Positions 1 through 7,906 of a DNA stretch of 64,000 nt are shown here, piece by piece. Below the pieces are notes generated by a model. It saw nothing but the letters and a program-made list of their open reading frames with translations. It did no database searches and was not told where the DNA came from. The number at the start of each line of letters is the position of its first letter. Positions within the stretch are counted from its first letter, which is position 1. A program made the translations under genes and the position numbers. This stretch comes from Roseateles_B sp041913905 (lineage in GTDB: Bacteria > Pseudomonadota > Gammaproteobacteria > Burkholderiales > Burkholderiaceae_C): assembly GCA_041913905.1 (NCBI GenBank), contig JAYSEK010000013.1, forward strand, positions 1 to 64,000, read 5' to 3'.

Positions 1-1109
1 CGGAGAACCGGCTGATCTGGGTGCGCCAGGGGGACGGCGCTTGGGTGGCTCGCTACGGCTATGACCCGCTGGGGCGGCGAGTCTGGAAAGAGCAGTACCG
101 GGACGAGGCAGGGCTTCCGCTCGCTCAGGCCAAGCGCAGCTACTACCTCTACAACGAAGAGGGATTGCTGGCGGAGGCCCGCCAGGCAATTGCTCTCAGC
201 TCCGAAGGACAAGTCACCGCTGGCGCCGCGCCGAGCCTCCACACACAGTACGGGCCGCAGCCTGAAGCACCGTTCACGACGGCGCTATTGCTGGCCAAGA
301 CGTTGGACAGCAATGGGCAGCAGCAATTCGTGTTCTTCCACAACGATCACCTTGGGGCGCCGCTGCAGGCGACCAATGCCAAGGGTCAGGTCTTGTGGGC
401 GGCGGTGTATGAGGCCTTTGGCCAAGCCACCATAGTGTCACCAGCACCGACGGTGGATAGGCCGACGGTGGAGATCAACCTGAGGTTGCCTGGGCAATAC
501 TGGGATGAAGAGACGAGGCTGCATTACAACTTCCATCGGAGCTATGCGCCAAACATTGGGCGGTACGCACAGTCAGATCCCATCGGGTTGAGTGGGGGTA
601 TAAATACCTATGCATATGTGCAAGGCAGCCCTCAGCGGTATATTGATCCGTCTGGTCATATTGTCCAAGTAATAGTCCCTGCGGTAATTTGGTGTGCCAC
701 TAACGCAGTCTGTGCTGGAGGTGTTGTAATTATTGTTGGAGGGTGGATATATTCTCAGCCAAAGCAACAAAATCCATCGCGACCGGCCGAGTTTGGCGAA
801 GGAGATTACAGTCCCTGGTCGCCAGATTCGTCAGTTAATGAAGAATTCATCAAAGAGAGGGATGCGCTTAAGGATTCGGGTTGGGTGAAGCAGCCATACA
901 GGGACCCCAACAAACCCGAATGTGACGAGCTGCAAAAGCGAATCGACGACATTGATCGGGAATTGGAGGGGAGGGGTGCATTTACAAATAAATGGTATTC
1001 TGGCGTGCTTAATCCCGGCCATGCGGAGCGGATAAGGATAATAACCAAAGAGAGGGATAAATTCCAGAAGCGCCTTGACAAAGGGGATTGCAAGAAAAAA
1101 TGTCCATAG
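1..1109 (+). CDS. RHS/YD-repeat polymorphic toxin, C-terminal part (5' end outside window)
   Basis: The frame is already open at the left edge, so only about the last 368 residues of a larger RHS protein are present. YD-type repeat text (RYGYDPLGRRVWK) opens it. The conserved end of the RHS core follows: FHNDHLGAP, then RYAQSDPIGL, then a segment ending YIDPSG near base 655. RHS cores are known to form a shell around a variable C-terminal effector. Here the tail is about 150 residues. It begins with a hydrophobic Val/Ile/Ala stretch (about bases 658-765) and continues as a very charged domain with several Cys near the end. I do not recognise its toxin family. After about base 600 the DNA becomes clearly richer in A+T than the core, which is typical of exchanged RHS tips. 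The following gene overlaps its stop codon, as expected for cognate immunity. Confidence 0.9.
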   Translation, partial: ENRLIWVRQGDGAWVARYGYDPLGRRVWKEQYRDEAGLPLAQAKRSYYLYNEEGLLAEARQAIALSSEGQVTAGAAPSLHTQYGPQPEAPFTTALLLAKTLDSNGQQQFVFFHNDHLGAPLQATNAKGQVLWAAVYEAFGQATIVSPAPTVDRPTVEINLRLPGQYWDEETRLHYNFHRSYAPNIGRYAQSDPIGLSGGINTYAYVQGSPQRYIDPSGHIVQVIVPAVIWCATNAVCAGGVVIIVGGWIYSQPKQQNPSRPAEFGEGDYSPWSPDSSVNEEFIKERDALKDSGWVKQPYRDPNKPECDELQKRIDDIDRELEGRGAFTNKWYSGVLNPGHAERIRIITKERDKFQKRLDKGDCKKKCP

Positions 1110-1429
1110 TATTGAAAAAAATAGAAGAATTTTGGCATCATCTCACTGATGATAATTGCCTTGATATTCCTTTGATAGATGTGAATCAGTTGAATGTTTT
1201 GGGGGAGCAACCAATACATATTGCTGCCTGGAAATGCGGTCCAGAAGAAATTGAGTGGTTGGTGAAAAATGGCGCTGACGTCAACAGCTTGGGCGATTTT
1301 GGGATGACTCCATTGCATTACGCCTATATGGGGCGAAAGTTGGAAAATGTGGCGACCCTGTTGAGGGCTGGCGCGAATGCTGGTATCAGATGTGATAGAG
1401 GACTTCTGCCTGGTGATGGCTATAAATAG
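1100..1429 (+). CDS. Ankyrin-repeat protein, putative immunity protein for the RHS tip
   Basis: This 109-residue protein starts at an ATG overlapping the RHS stop codon by 10 bases, with AAGGGG 13 bases upstream. A TTG 12 bases earlier in frame is a less likely start. Residues from about 40 onward form two ankyrin-like repeats (QPIHIAAWKCGPEEIEWLVKNGADVNS, broken here only by its helix turn, then TPLHYAYMGRKLENVATLLRAGAN). There is no signal peptide. Small ankyrin proteins directly behind toxin tips are a known immunity type, so a toxin-neutralising role is inferred from position. Codon use is AT-rich like the RHS tip and unlike the next gene, so tip and immunity gene probably moved together. 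Confidence 0.75.
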   Translation: MSIVLKKIEEFWHHLTDDNCLDIPLIDVNQLNVLGEQPIHIAAWKCGPEEIEWLVKNGADVNSLGDFGMTPLHYAYMGRKLENVATLLRAGANAGIRCDRGLLPGDGYK

Positions 1430-1460
1430 AGGAATAGTCGCTGTTGAGGAAGCGCGGACC

Positions 1461-1491
1461 TCGGGGTCACGAGAACCGTAATTCGGGGTCA
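1461..1491. repeat. Short direct repeat (TCGGGGTCA twice) after the RHS module
   Basis: The nonamer TCGGGGTCA occurs at 1461-1469 and again at 1483-1491, the second continuing as GGTCTCAAAT. GGGGTCAGGTCTCAAAT-type sequence resembles the extragenic palindromic repeats mobilised by REP-associated transposases, but only one arm is visible here. It sits at the boundary where AT-rich RHS-linked DNA returns to GC-rich chromosome. The rest of the gap before the next gene shows nothing else I can support. Confidence 0.35.
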
Positions 1492-1558
1492 GGTCTCAAA
1501 TCTATAGCCCCTTGCTAAGTCGCCGGACGGCGGGATTTCACCGCTCCGCTGAATTTTC

Positions 1559-1963
1559 ATGCCCAACCAGCTCGCCCTCCCCACCTGGCTCCAACTCCTC
1601 GCCATCCTCCTCGTCGCCTGGCTGCTCAAAACCCAGCTTTTCGGCCACCGCGGAGCCGGCGCATCGAGTGAGGACTGGACCCCCGAGCAAATCCACGCCC
1701 TCGCCGCCACCGTCAAAGCCGAAGAAGTGGTCATGTACACCACCACCGAATGCACCTACTGCCACCAGGCCAAGGCCTGGCTGAACCAATACGGTTTTGC
1801 CTATACCGAATGCAATATGTCCGTCGACCGCCGTTGTGAATCCGAGTTCGCAAGTTACCGCGCGAATGGCACGCCCTTTCTGGTGCTGAACCGCCAGGGC
1901 CGCGAGCACCGCATGCACGACGGGTTTGATTCCGACGAATTCCTGGCGGCGCTGAGCCTCTGA
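1559..1963 (+). CDS. Membrane-anchored glutaredoxin-family protein
   Basis: This 134-residue protein has one N-terminal membrane segment (about residues 8-27), a short linker, and a glutaredoxin/thioredoxin-fold domain from about residue 55. The redox motif is CTYC at Cys65 and Cys68, after a beta-strand (EEVVMYTTTE), and the fold's cis-proline is in NGTPFLVL at Pro106. It probably acts as a thiol reductant or de-glutathionylating protein tethered to the inner membrane; topology is not certain. The start is an ATG with only a weak ribosome-binding site. The gene is alone, with an intrinsic terminator at its stop codon separating it from the exoprotein gene downstream. Confidence 0.8.
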   Translation: MPNQLALPTWLQLLAILLVAWLLKTQLFGHRGAGASSEDWTPEQIHALAATVKAEEVVMYTTTECTYCHQAKAWLNQYGFAYTECNMSVDRRCESEFASYRANGTPFLVLNRQGREHRMHDGFDSDEFLAALSL

Positions 1964-1986
1964 CGCGCTCGCGCCCTCCCTTTTTT
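1948..1986 (+). terminator. Intrinsic terminator of the glutaredoxin gene
   Basis: GGCGC-t-GAGC (1948-1957) pairs with GCTCGCGCC (1967-1975), a nine-pair stem with one bulged T. A CTCCC spacer and six T follow (1981-1986). The TGA stop codon of the glutaredoxin gene lies in the loop. Confidence 0.6.
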
Positions 1987-2031
1987 CTAACGTAGTTCCA
2001 GCCGACCACGGCCGCTGCCGTGGGCCTCACC

Positions 2032-5000
2032 ATGAGCTCCTTGACCGCCGACTTCGCAACTACTCCGGCCCCGCAGCACCCCCGCGCGGCCTCACGCACG
2101 GGCTGGCAGCGCCTGGGTGCCCGCGTCGCGCGGGTGCTGGGCGCCGGCCTGTGGATGGCGGCGCTGGCCGTGCAGGCGCAGGAGACGGTCTGCGCCAAGG
2201 TCAAGATCGAGATCAAGCAGGAGCTGACGCTGGAGCGCCAGGCCTTCGATGCCGAGATGCGCATCATCAACAGCACCGACAGCAGCGTGCTGGAGAACGT
2301 GGGCGTGGTGGTCAAGGTGACGGACGAAGCGGGCACGCCCGTGCCCATCTCGGACAACCCCAATGACCTGAACGCCAAGTTCTTCATCCGCCTCTCGGCC
2401 AAGAAGGACATCGGCGCGGCTGATGGCACGGGCATGGTCCGGCCCCGCAGCACGGCGGTGCTGAACTGGCTGCTGATCCCCGCGCCGGGCGCCGCGGGCA
2501 ACTCGCCCCTGGGCAAGAAATACCTGGTGGGCGCCACGCTGCGCTACCGCTACAACGGCGAAGACACGGTGCTGGACGTGGCGCCGGACGTCATCAAGGT
2601 CAAGCCCCTGCCGCAGCTGAGCCTGGACTACTTCCTGCCCGCCGAGGTGGAAGGCGACGACCCGCTGACGCCCGAGGTGGAGCCGGTGCAGCCCTTCACC
2701 CTGGGCCTGCGCGTGAAGAACAACGGCGTGGCCACGGCCAAGAACCTGGCCATCGACTCCGCCCAGCCCAAGATCATCGAGAACAAGCAGGGCCTGCTGG
2801 TGGGCTTCAAGCTGACGGGCAGCTATGTGGGCGACGTCCCCGCGCCCAACACCCTGCTGGCCAAGCTGGGCGATGTGCCGGGCAACACCTCCAAGACCGC
2901 GCGCTGGATCATGGAGAGCACCCTGTCGGGCCGCTTCACCGAGTTCACCGCCAAGTTCAGCCATGCGGATGAGCTGGGCGGCGCCATGACCTCGCTGCTG
3001 CAGGGCACGCAGGCGCACACGCTGGTGCGCGATGTGCGCGTGGACCTGCCGGGCCGCGACACGGTGCGCGACTTCCTCGCGCAGGACGGCGACGTGCTGC
3101 GCGTCTACGAATCCGAAGGCCAGGACACCGTGGTCACCAACCACAGCGCCGTGGCCACGCTGGGCACGGGCTCGGGCGGCAGCGGCTATGCGCTGAACTT
3201 CCCGGTCACCGCGGGCTTCGTCTACGTGCGCCTGCCGGACCCGAACGCCGGTGCGCGCGCCCTGGGCGTGATCCAGCGCTCGGACGGCAAGGTGCTGGCG
3301 CCGGAGAACGTCTGGCTGAGCCGCACCCGCAACGTCGAGACCAAGAAGTGGGAGTACTGGTTCAACGTCTTCGACGTGAACTCCACCGGCGTCTACACCA
3401 CCGAGTTCAAGGCGCCGCCCGTGGAGATCCAGCCGCCGGCCCTGCAGTTCATCGCGGACCAGACGGTGCAGGAAGGGCGGCAGGTGTCCTTCCTGGTCGA
3501 GGCCAGCGGCAAGAACGGCAAGCTGGTGACGCTGACAGCCTCCCCGCTGCCCGCCGGCGCCAAGTGGCTGCCGCAGGCGGCCGACCCGGCGGCGCCGGCC
3601 CTGGCCCGCTCGGTGTTCGACTGGACGCCGGCCCGCGGCAGCAAGGGGGACTACCTCATCAACTACACGGCCAATGACGGCCTGATGAGCACCAGCCGCA
3701 GCGCCAAGATCACGGTCAAGGCGGCACCGCTGCTGAAGCTGCCGGCCCTGCCGCGCGTGGTCTCGCCCCTGGCCGGCGCCCGCCAGGGCCTGAGCTGGAC
3801 CGGCACCGAGTTCCAGGCCAATCCGCTGCCGCTGACGGCCGCGCTGGCCGGCGGCGAGTTCGACTCCGCCACCAGCCTGGTCTTCGAGCTCTACGACGAC
3901 GCCGAGTACAGCCAGCTGCTGGCCTCGGCCACGGTGGCCCCGGCCAGCGTAGGCGGCGTGATGCAGGCCACCTGGTCGGTGGCGGCGGATTTCCGCTTCA
4001 ACCGCAAGTACTGGTGGCGCGTGCGGGCCACGGACGGCACGCTGTCCAGCCCGTGGGTGGAGGCGTGGTTCTTTACGAATCAGGGCAACGTCCGGCCGCC
4101 GTATCCGGTGAAGCTCACGGACAGCACGCAGTACAACGCTCTGCAGCCGGTACTGAGCTGGCGCAATGTCGTTGACATCGACGGTGACGAGGTGCAGTAC
4201 GAGGCCCAGGTCTGCCGAAAGCTGACCACCGGCGAAACGCTCCCGGCAGACAACGGACTCTGCCTCCCCGGCTCCTCCGGAGCGGGTGAGGTGCTCGTCG
4301 CACGTTCGGGTTGGCTGCCGCCTGGCAGTGATGGTGTCTCCTCGTGGCAGGTGCCGATACCCTTGACGAAGGGGGTGACCTACCGGTGGCTGGTGTCGGC
4401 CTTGGATGCCCGCGGTGTGCGCAGCACGACGCCCATCCCCGTATACACCACGGACACCGGGCGCCAGTTTTTCACGGTGGACCCCGCTGGTTTTGCCGCG
4501 GTGCGCGTGCTTCAGGAACCGGCGGATGCGACGGTCGTCAACGGCATGAGCGTGACACTGTCTGTGCGGACCAATGCCACCCGCGAACGCTTTGATCTGG
4601 ATGCCGTGGACACCTTTGACTCCATGGATCGCCGCAGCAGCCCGGCGATTGATGCGGTCAACGGCGTGGTGAGCTGGGCAGTCACCGGCCTGCAGCCCGG
4701 CAAGACCTACTGGTGGCGTGTCAACCAACTCACGGTGGGCGGACGTGCCGAGGTGCGCAGCTTCCGAACGAATGCGCTGAATCAGCCGCCCGCCATTCCC
4801 GCACTGCGCAATCCGGCGACGGGTGCCTGGGTGACAACGCCTTATCCTGTGTTGCTGGCAGGACTGCCCAAGGGCGCCGGAGGGCAGCCCGTGCAATACG
4901 AGTTCGAGCTCTTTTCGGATGCCACCCTGTCCAGCAAATTGGGCGGGGCGCTGCAAGGATCGCCCAGCTGGCAGGTGCCGGTGGCCTTGAACGATGGCGC

Positions 5001-6141
5001 TGTCGCTTGGTGGCGTGTACGCGCCGTGGACGGCCAGGGCCAGGCCAGTGCCTGGTCTTCCGTGGGCAGCTTCACTGTCCTGCTGGGGCAGCAGCAAGGG
5101 GTGTCCCTCGCACTGGCCTACCCGGACCGCGCGATGATGCCGGTGGTGAAGGGCGGCAGCAAGGTTCAACGCATCCGCTGGGAGTTGTCGGCCATGGACG
5201 CCGACGTGCAATTGGCCCTCTACTACAAGAAAGTGACGCCCGGCTCGGCTGCACCGGAGGACAACCGTGCGGTGTTCACCGGGCAGATGATCGCGGACGG
5301 CATCAAACCCGCGCCGGGGCAGCGTAGTGGCGAGTGGACGTGGGACGTCAGCGGCTTGCCGACCGGCACGTACCATGTGTATGCCGTGGCGACGTCGGCC
5401 CAAGGGCAAGGGCAGGTGTTCGCGCCGGGTGCACTCGTGGTGCCCAGCGACAGCACGCGGGCCAAGGTCACGCTGACGCGACCGAATCCGATCTATGAGG
5501 GGGCCTTGGTGGACCTGCCGCTGAGCTACAGCGGCATGGGCTCCGTGCCGGTGAATCTGGACGTGAGCACGGCGGAGCTGACCTTGGTGGACGGCGCGAG
5601 CGTCCAGACCCGTGGGGATGCGTCGAGCACCACGCTGAACGTGCGATATGCCCGTCAATGCCTGCCAGGCTATGCCAGGGACTTCATGACCGTGGGCAGC
5701 CTTGTCTCGGAGGATCCGGACCTCATGGGGCGCCAACTGGTGGCACCGCTGACGGGTCTGTTCCACAGCGTCAAGAACAACATCGGGGATGGCTACCCTG
5801 ACACCTACCTGCGCGTCTGCAACATCCGCGTGCTCAGCGAAACCAAGGTCAGCGCCACGTCGTCGGACTACGTAATCACGGGGGATCTGAGCAACTGGCA
5901 TCGGCTTGTCTATGCTGTGACGATGACGCCGCAGGTCGGGGCACCCATTGCGGGCAGTCATTGCCCCACCATCGAAGCGAGCAGCGGTCACCTGAGCTTC
6001 GGCTATAGCGAAGCGGGGCAAGTGGTCAAGACGACGTCGACCGTGACCGTTCGTGCCAAGTCCGGTCTGTCGCGCAGCACGATGGTGTCCTGCGGTCCCG
6101 CATGGAAGGTGACTGCCACGGAAACGCCCCTTGGCAACTGA
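2032..6141 (+). CDS. Large secreted protein with Ig-like and fibronectin-III-like repeats
   Basis: The product is about 1369 residues. I chose the ATG at 2032 over a GTG 12 bases upstream because the sequence from there gives a long n-region with several Arg and then a hydrophobic core ending AALAVQAQ, a signal peptide cut near residue 49. A CARDB-like region follows. Near residues 465-560 there is a putative Ig (He_PIG-like) domain (TVQEGRQVSFLVEASG). After that come several Fn3-like repeats marked by YWWRVRATDG, TYRWLVSALDARG, TYWWRVNQL and AWWRVRAVDG near residues 658, 781, 890 and 990. Four Cys occur in the last 200 residues. There is no autotransporter, sortase or PEP-CTERM signal. Only 77 bases separate it from the secretion operon, so it is a plausible substrate or surface partner of that machine (inference). 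Codon use changes near base 4080. Confidence 0.8.
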   Translation: MSSLTADFATTPAPQHPRAASRTGWQRLGARVARVLGAGLWMAALAVQAQETVCAKVKIEIKQELTLERQAFDAEMRIINSTDSSVLENVGVVVKVTDEAGTPVPISDNPNDLNAKFFIRLSAKKDIGAADGTGMVRPRSTAVLNWLLIPAPGAAGNSPLGKKYLVGATLRYRYNGEDTVLDVAPDVIKVKPLPQLSLDYFLPAEVEGDDPLTPEVEPVQPFTLGLRVKNNGVATAKNLAIDSAQPKIIENKQGLLVGFKLTGSYVGDVPAPNTLLAKLGDVPGNTSKTARWIMESTLSGRFTEFTAKFSHADELGGAMTSLLQGTQAHTLVRDVRVDLPGRDTVRDFLAQDGDVLRVYESEGQDTVVTNHSAVATLGTGSGGSGYALNFPVTAGFVYVRLPDPNAGARALGVIQRSDGKVLAPENVWLSRTRNVETKKWEYWFNVFDVNSTGVYTTEFKAPPVEIQPPALQFIADQTVQEGRQVSFLVEASGKNGKLVTLTASPLPAGAKWLPQAADPAAPALARSVFDWTPARGSKGDYLINYTANDGLMSTSRSAKITVKAAPLLKLPALPRVVSPLAGARQGLSWTGTEFQANPLPLTAALAGGEFDSATSLVFELYDDAEYSQLLASATVAPASVGGVMQATWSVAADFRFNRKYWWRVRATDGTLSSPWVEAWFFTNQGNVRPPYPVKLTDSTQYNALQPVLSWRNVVDIDGDEVQYEAQVCRKLTTGETLPADNGLCLPGSSGAGEVLVARSGWLPPGSDGVSSWQVPIPLTKGVTYRWLVSALDARGVRSTTPIPVYTTDTGRQFFTVDPAGFAAVRVLQEPADATVVNGMSVTLSVRTNATRERFDLDAVDTFDSMDRRSSPAIDAVNGVVSWAVTGLQPGKTYWWRVNQLTVGGRAEVRSFRTNALNQPPAIPALRNPATGAWVTTPYPVLLAGLPKGAGGQPVQYEFELFSDATLSSKLGGALQGSPSWQVPVALNDGAVAWWRVRAVDGQGQASAWSSVGSFTVLLGQQQGVSLALAYPDRAMMPVVKGGSKVQRIRWELSAMDADVQLALYYKKVTPGSAAPEDNRAVFTGQMIADGIKPAPGQRSGEWTWDVSGLPTGTYHVYAVATSAQGQGQVFAPGALVVPSDSTRAKVTLTRPNPIYEGALVDLPLSYSGMGSVPVNLDVSTAELTLVDGASVQTRGDASSTTLNVRYARQCLPGYARDFMTVGSLVSEDPDLMGRQLVAPLTGLFHSVKNNIGDGYPDTYLRVCNIRVLSETKVSATSSDYVITGDLSNWHRLVYAVTMTPQVGAPIAGSHCPTIEASSGHLSFGYSEAGQVVKTTSTVTVRAKSGLSRSTMVSCGPAWKVTATETPLGN

Positions 6142-6218
6142 GGTGCACTCAGGGGATGGGGAGGCAGTCAGGCCGAATGGCTAAAATCCCCGCCGGCCAA
6201 ACGAGGAGGGCCGCGAAC

Positions 6219-6665
6219 ATGAAAAAGACAGGGAGGGGGGCGCCGCTGCCATCAGCGCGCGCCCAGCATGCATTCACCTTGCTGGAACTTCTGGTGGTGA
6301 TGGTCATCATCGGCCTGCTGGCGGCCTACGTGGGGCCGCGCTACTTCGGGCAGATCGGCAAATCCGAGCGTGGCGTGGCCAAAGCCCAGCTGGATGCCTT
6401 TGCCAAGGCGCTGGACGCCTACCGGCTCGACACCGGCCGCTATCCCGGCTCGGAGCAGGGTCTGTCGGCCTTGCTGAGCCGGCCGGGCAGCGAAGCACGC
6501 TGGTCCGGCCCCTACCTGCAAAAGGCGCTGCCGCAGGATCCTTGGGGCAATGCCTATGTGTACCGCTCGCCGGGCACGGATGGCGGCGATTACGACCTCC
6601 TGTCCCTGGGGCAGGACGGTCGGCCGGGCGGTGAAGGGCCCGCGGCCGATATCAGCTACCGCTGA
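6219..6665 (+). CDS. gspG: GspG-like major pseudopilin
   Basis: This 148-residue protein is the first gene of the secretion operon. The ATG at 6219 is preceded by a strong ACGAGGAGGG site; a longer in-frame reading from 6102 would overlap the exoprotein gene and is rejected. A short basic leader ends HA, followed by FTLLELLVVM, the type III signal with Glu at +5. The residue before the cut is Ala rather than the usual Gly. The hydrophobic N-terminal helix is followed by the GspG pattern RLDTGRYPGSEQGL, LPQDPWGNAYVY and DYDLLSLGQDG, the last being the calcium-binding loop region of T2SS major pseudopilins. It should polymerise into the periplasmic pseudopilus. A TAAAAT at 6182-6187 could be a -10 box, but no good -35 was found. 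Confidence 0.9.
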   Translation: MKKTGRGAPLPSARAQHAFTLLELLVVMVIIGLLAAYVGPRYFGQIGKSERGVAKAQLDAFAKALDAYRLDTGRYPGSEQGLSALLSRPGSEARWSGPYLQKALPQDPWGNAYVYRSPGTDGGDYDLLSLGQDGRPGGEGPAADISYR

Positions 6666-6673
6666 CTCCCTGC

Positions 6674-7906
6674 ATGGCGACCACACCGCCTCCGCGCGAG
6701 GCCGGGACGGGCGTGCGCCTGCGGGTGCTCGACAGCGCCGGCCTGGAGCAGTCCCTGCACCTGCCCGGCCTGGACGCGCATGCGGCCATGCGCCAGGCCC
6801 GCGCGCGCGGCTGGCGCGTGCTCGGCGTGGAGGCCCCGCCTTCCTCGCAGCTTGCGTCCTCCAGCACCGGCCCCAGCGGCCCACGCCTGTCCCTGCTGCT
6901 GTTCAGCCAGGAGCTGCTGGCGCTGCTGAGTGCCGGTCTGACCCTGCCGGAAGCCCTGGCCGCGCTGGTCGCGAAGGAGCGCAGCGCCGCGGCCCGCCAG
7001 GTGCTGCAGGCCGTGCTGGACGGGCTGGAGGTGGGGCGCAACTTCTCCGATGTGCTGGAGACCCTGCCGGCGCACTTCCCGCCCATCTATGTGGCCACCA
7101 TGCGCGCGGCGGAACGAACCGGCGACCTGCCGCAGGCGCTGCGCCGTTATGTGGGCTATCAGCAGCAGTTCGAGGCGCTGCGCAAGAAGCTGGTGTCGGC
7201 GGCCATCTACCCGGCCATGCTGTTGATCGTCGGCACCTTCGTCATGCTCTTCCTGCTGGGCTATGTGGTGCCCCGCTTCTCGATCGTCTATGAAAGCGCC
7301 GGCCAGGACATGCCCTGGCTGTCGATGCTGCTGCTGGAGTTCGGCAAGACGCTCTATGCCCACTGGGCCCTGGCCCTGGCAGCGGTGCTTGGCGTAATCG
7401 CGGGCATCGGCCTGCTGCTGGCGCGTGCGCCGGGGCGGGCCTGGCTGCTGGAGCGGGTGCTGCGGGTGCCGGTGCTGGCGCGCAAGGCGCAGGAGTTCCG
7501 CCTGGCGCGCTTTTACCGCGCCCTGGGCCTGCTGCTGGTTTCCGGCGTTTCCCTGCCGCGCGCCCTGGGCATGGTGCGTGGTCTGCTGGACGGCGGCCAG
7601 CAGCAGCGCCTGCAGGACTGCCTGACCGCTGTGACGCAAGGGCGCATGTTCTCGGACGCGCTGATCAGCGCCGGGCTCGTCAACCCCATTGCCGAATCGC
7701 TGATCAAGGTTGGCGAGCGCTCCGGCCAGCTGGCCGAGATGCTGGAGCGCAGCGCGCAATTCGCCGACGACGAGTTCGCCCGCTGGGTCGATTGGGCCTC
7801 GCGCCTGCTGGAACCCCTGTTGATGACGCTGATCGGCGCGGTGATCGGCACGGTGGTGGTCCTGATGTACATGCCCATCTTTGACATGGCCAACAGCTTG
7901 CAATGA
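6674..7906 (+). CDS. gspF: GspF/PilC-like inner-membrane platform protein
   Basis: This 410-residue protein has two repeated GspF domains, roughly residues 70-195 and 270-395. Each has the FSQELLALLSAGLTLPEAL or FYRALGLLLVSGVSLPRAL pattern, and each is followed by membrane helices; the last helix is LIGAVIGTVVVLMYMPIF. The N-terminal 65 residues resemble the small preceding domain of PilC/GspF. It is the membrane platform that couples the ATPase to pseudopilin insertion. It begins nine bases after gspG and shares ATGA with gspE, so translation is probably coupled. Length is normal for the family. Confidence 0.92.
   Translation: MATTPPPREAGTGVRLRVLDSAGLEQSLHLPGLDAHAAMRQARARGWRVLGVEAPPSSQLASSSTGPSGPRLSLLLFSQELLALLSAGLTLPEALAALVAKERSAAARQVLQAVLDGLEVGRNFSDVLETLPAHFPPIYVATMRAAERTGDLPQALRRYVGYQQQFEALRKKLVSAAIYPAMLLIVGTFVMLFLLGYVVPRFSIVYESAGQDMPWLSMLLLEFGKTLYAHWALALAAVLGVIAGIGLLLARAPGRAWLLERVLRVPVLARKAQEFRLARFYRALGLLLVSGVSLPRALGMVRGLLDGGQQQRLQDCLTAVTQGRMFSDALISAGLVNPIAESLIKVGERSGQLAEMLERSAQFADDEFARWVDWASRLLEPLLMTLIGAVIGTVVVLMYMPIFDMANSLQ

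Noticed and set aside
2092..6021. Very long open frame antisense to the exoprotein gene
   Set aside because: GC-rich genes produce long antisense frames. The translation is His/Arg/Gln-rich low complexity without domains, while the plus strand has a signal peptide and Fn3-like repeats. The same reasoning removes the other long antisense frames, such as those opposite gspE, the secretin, fadD and the GGDEF-EAL genes.
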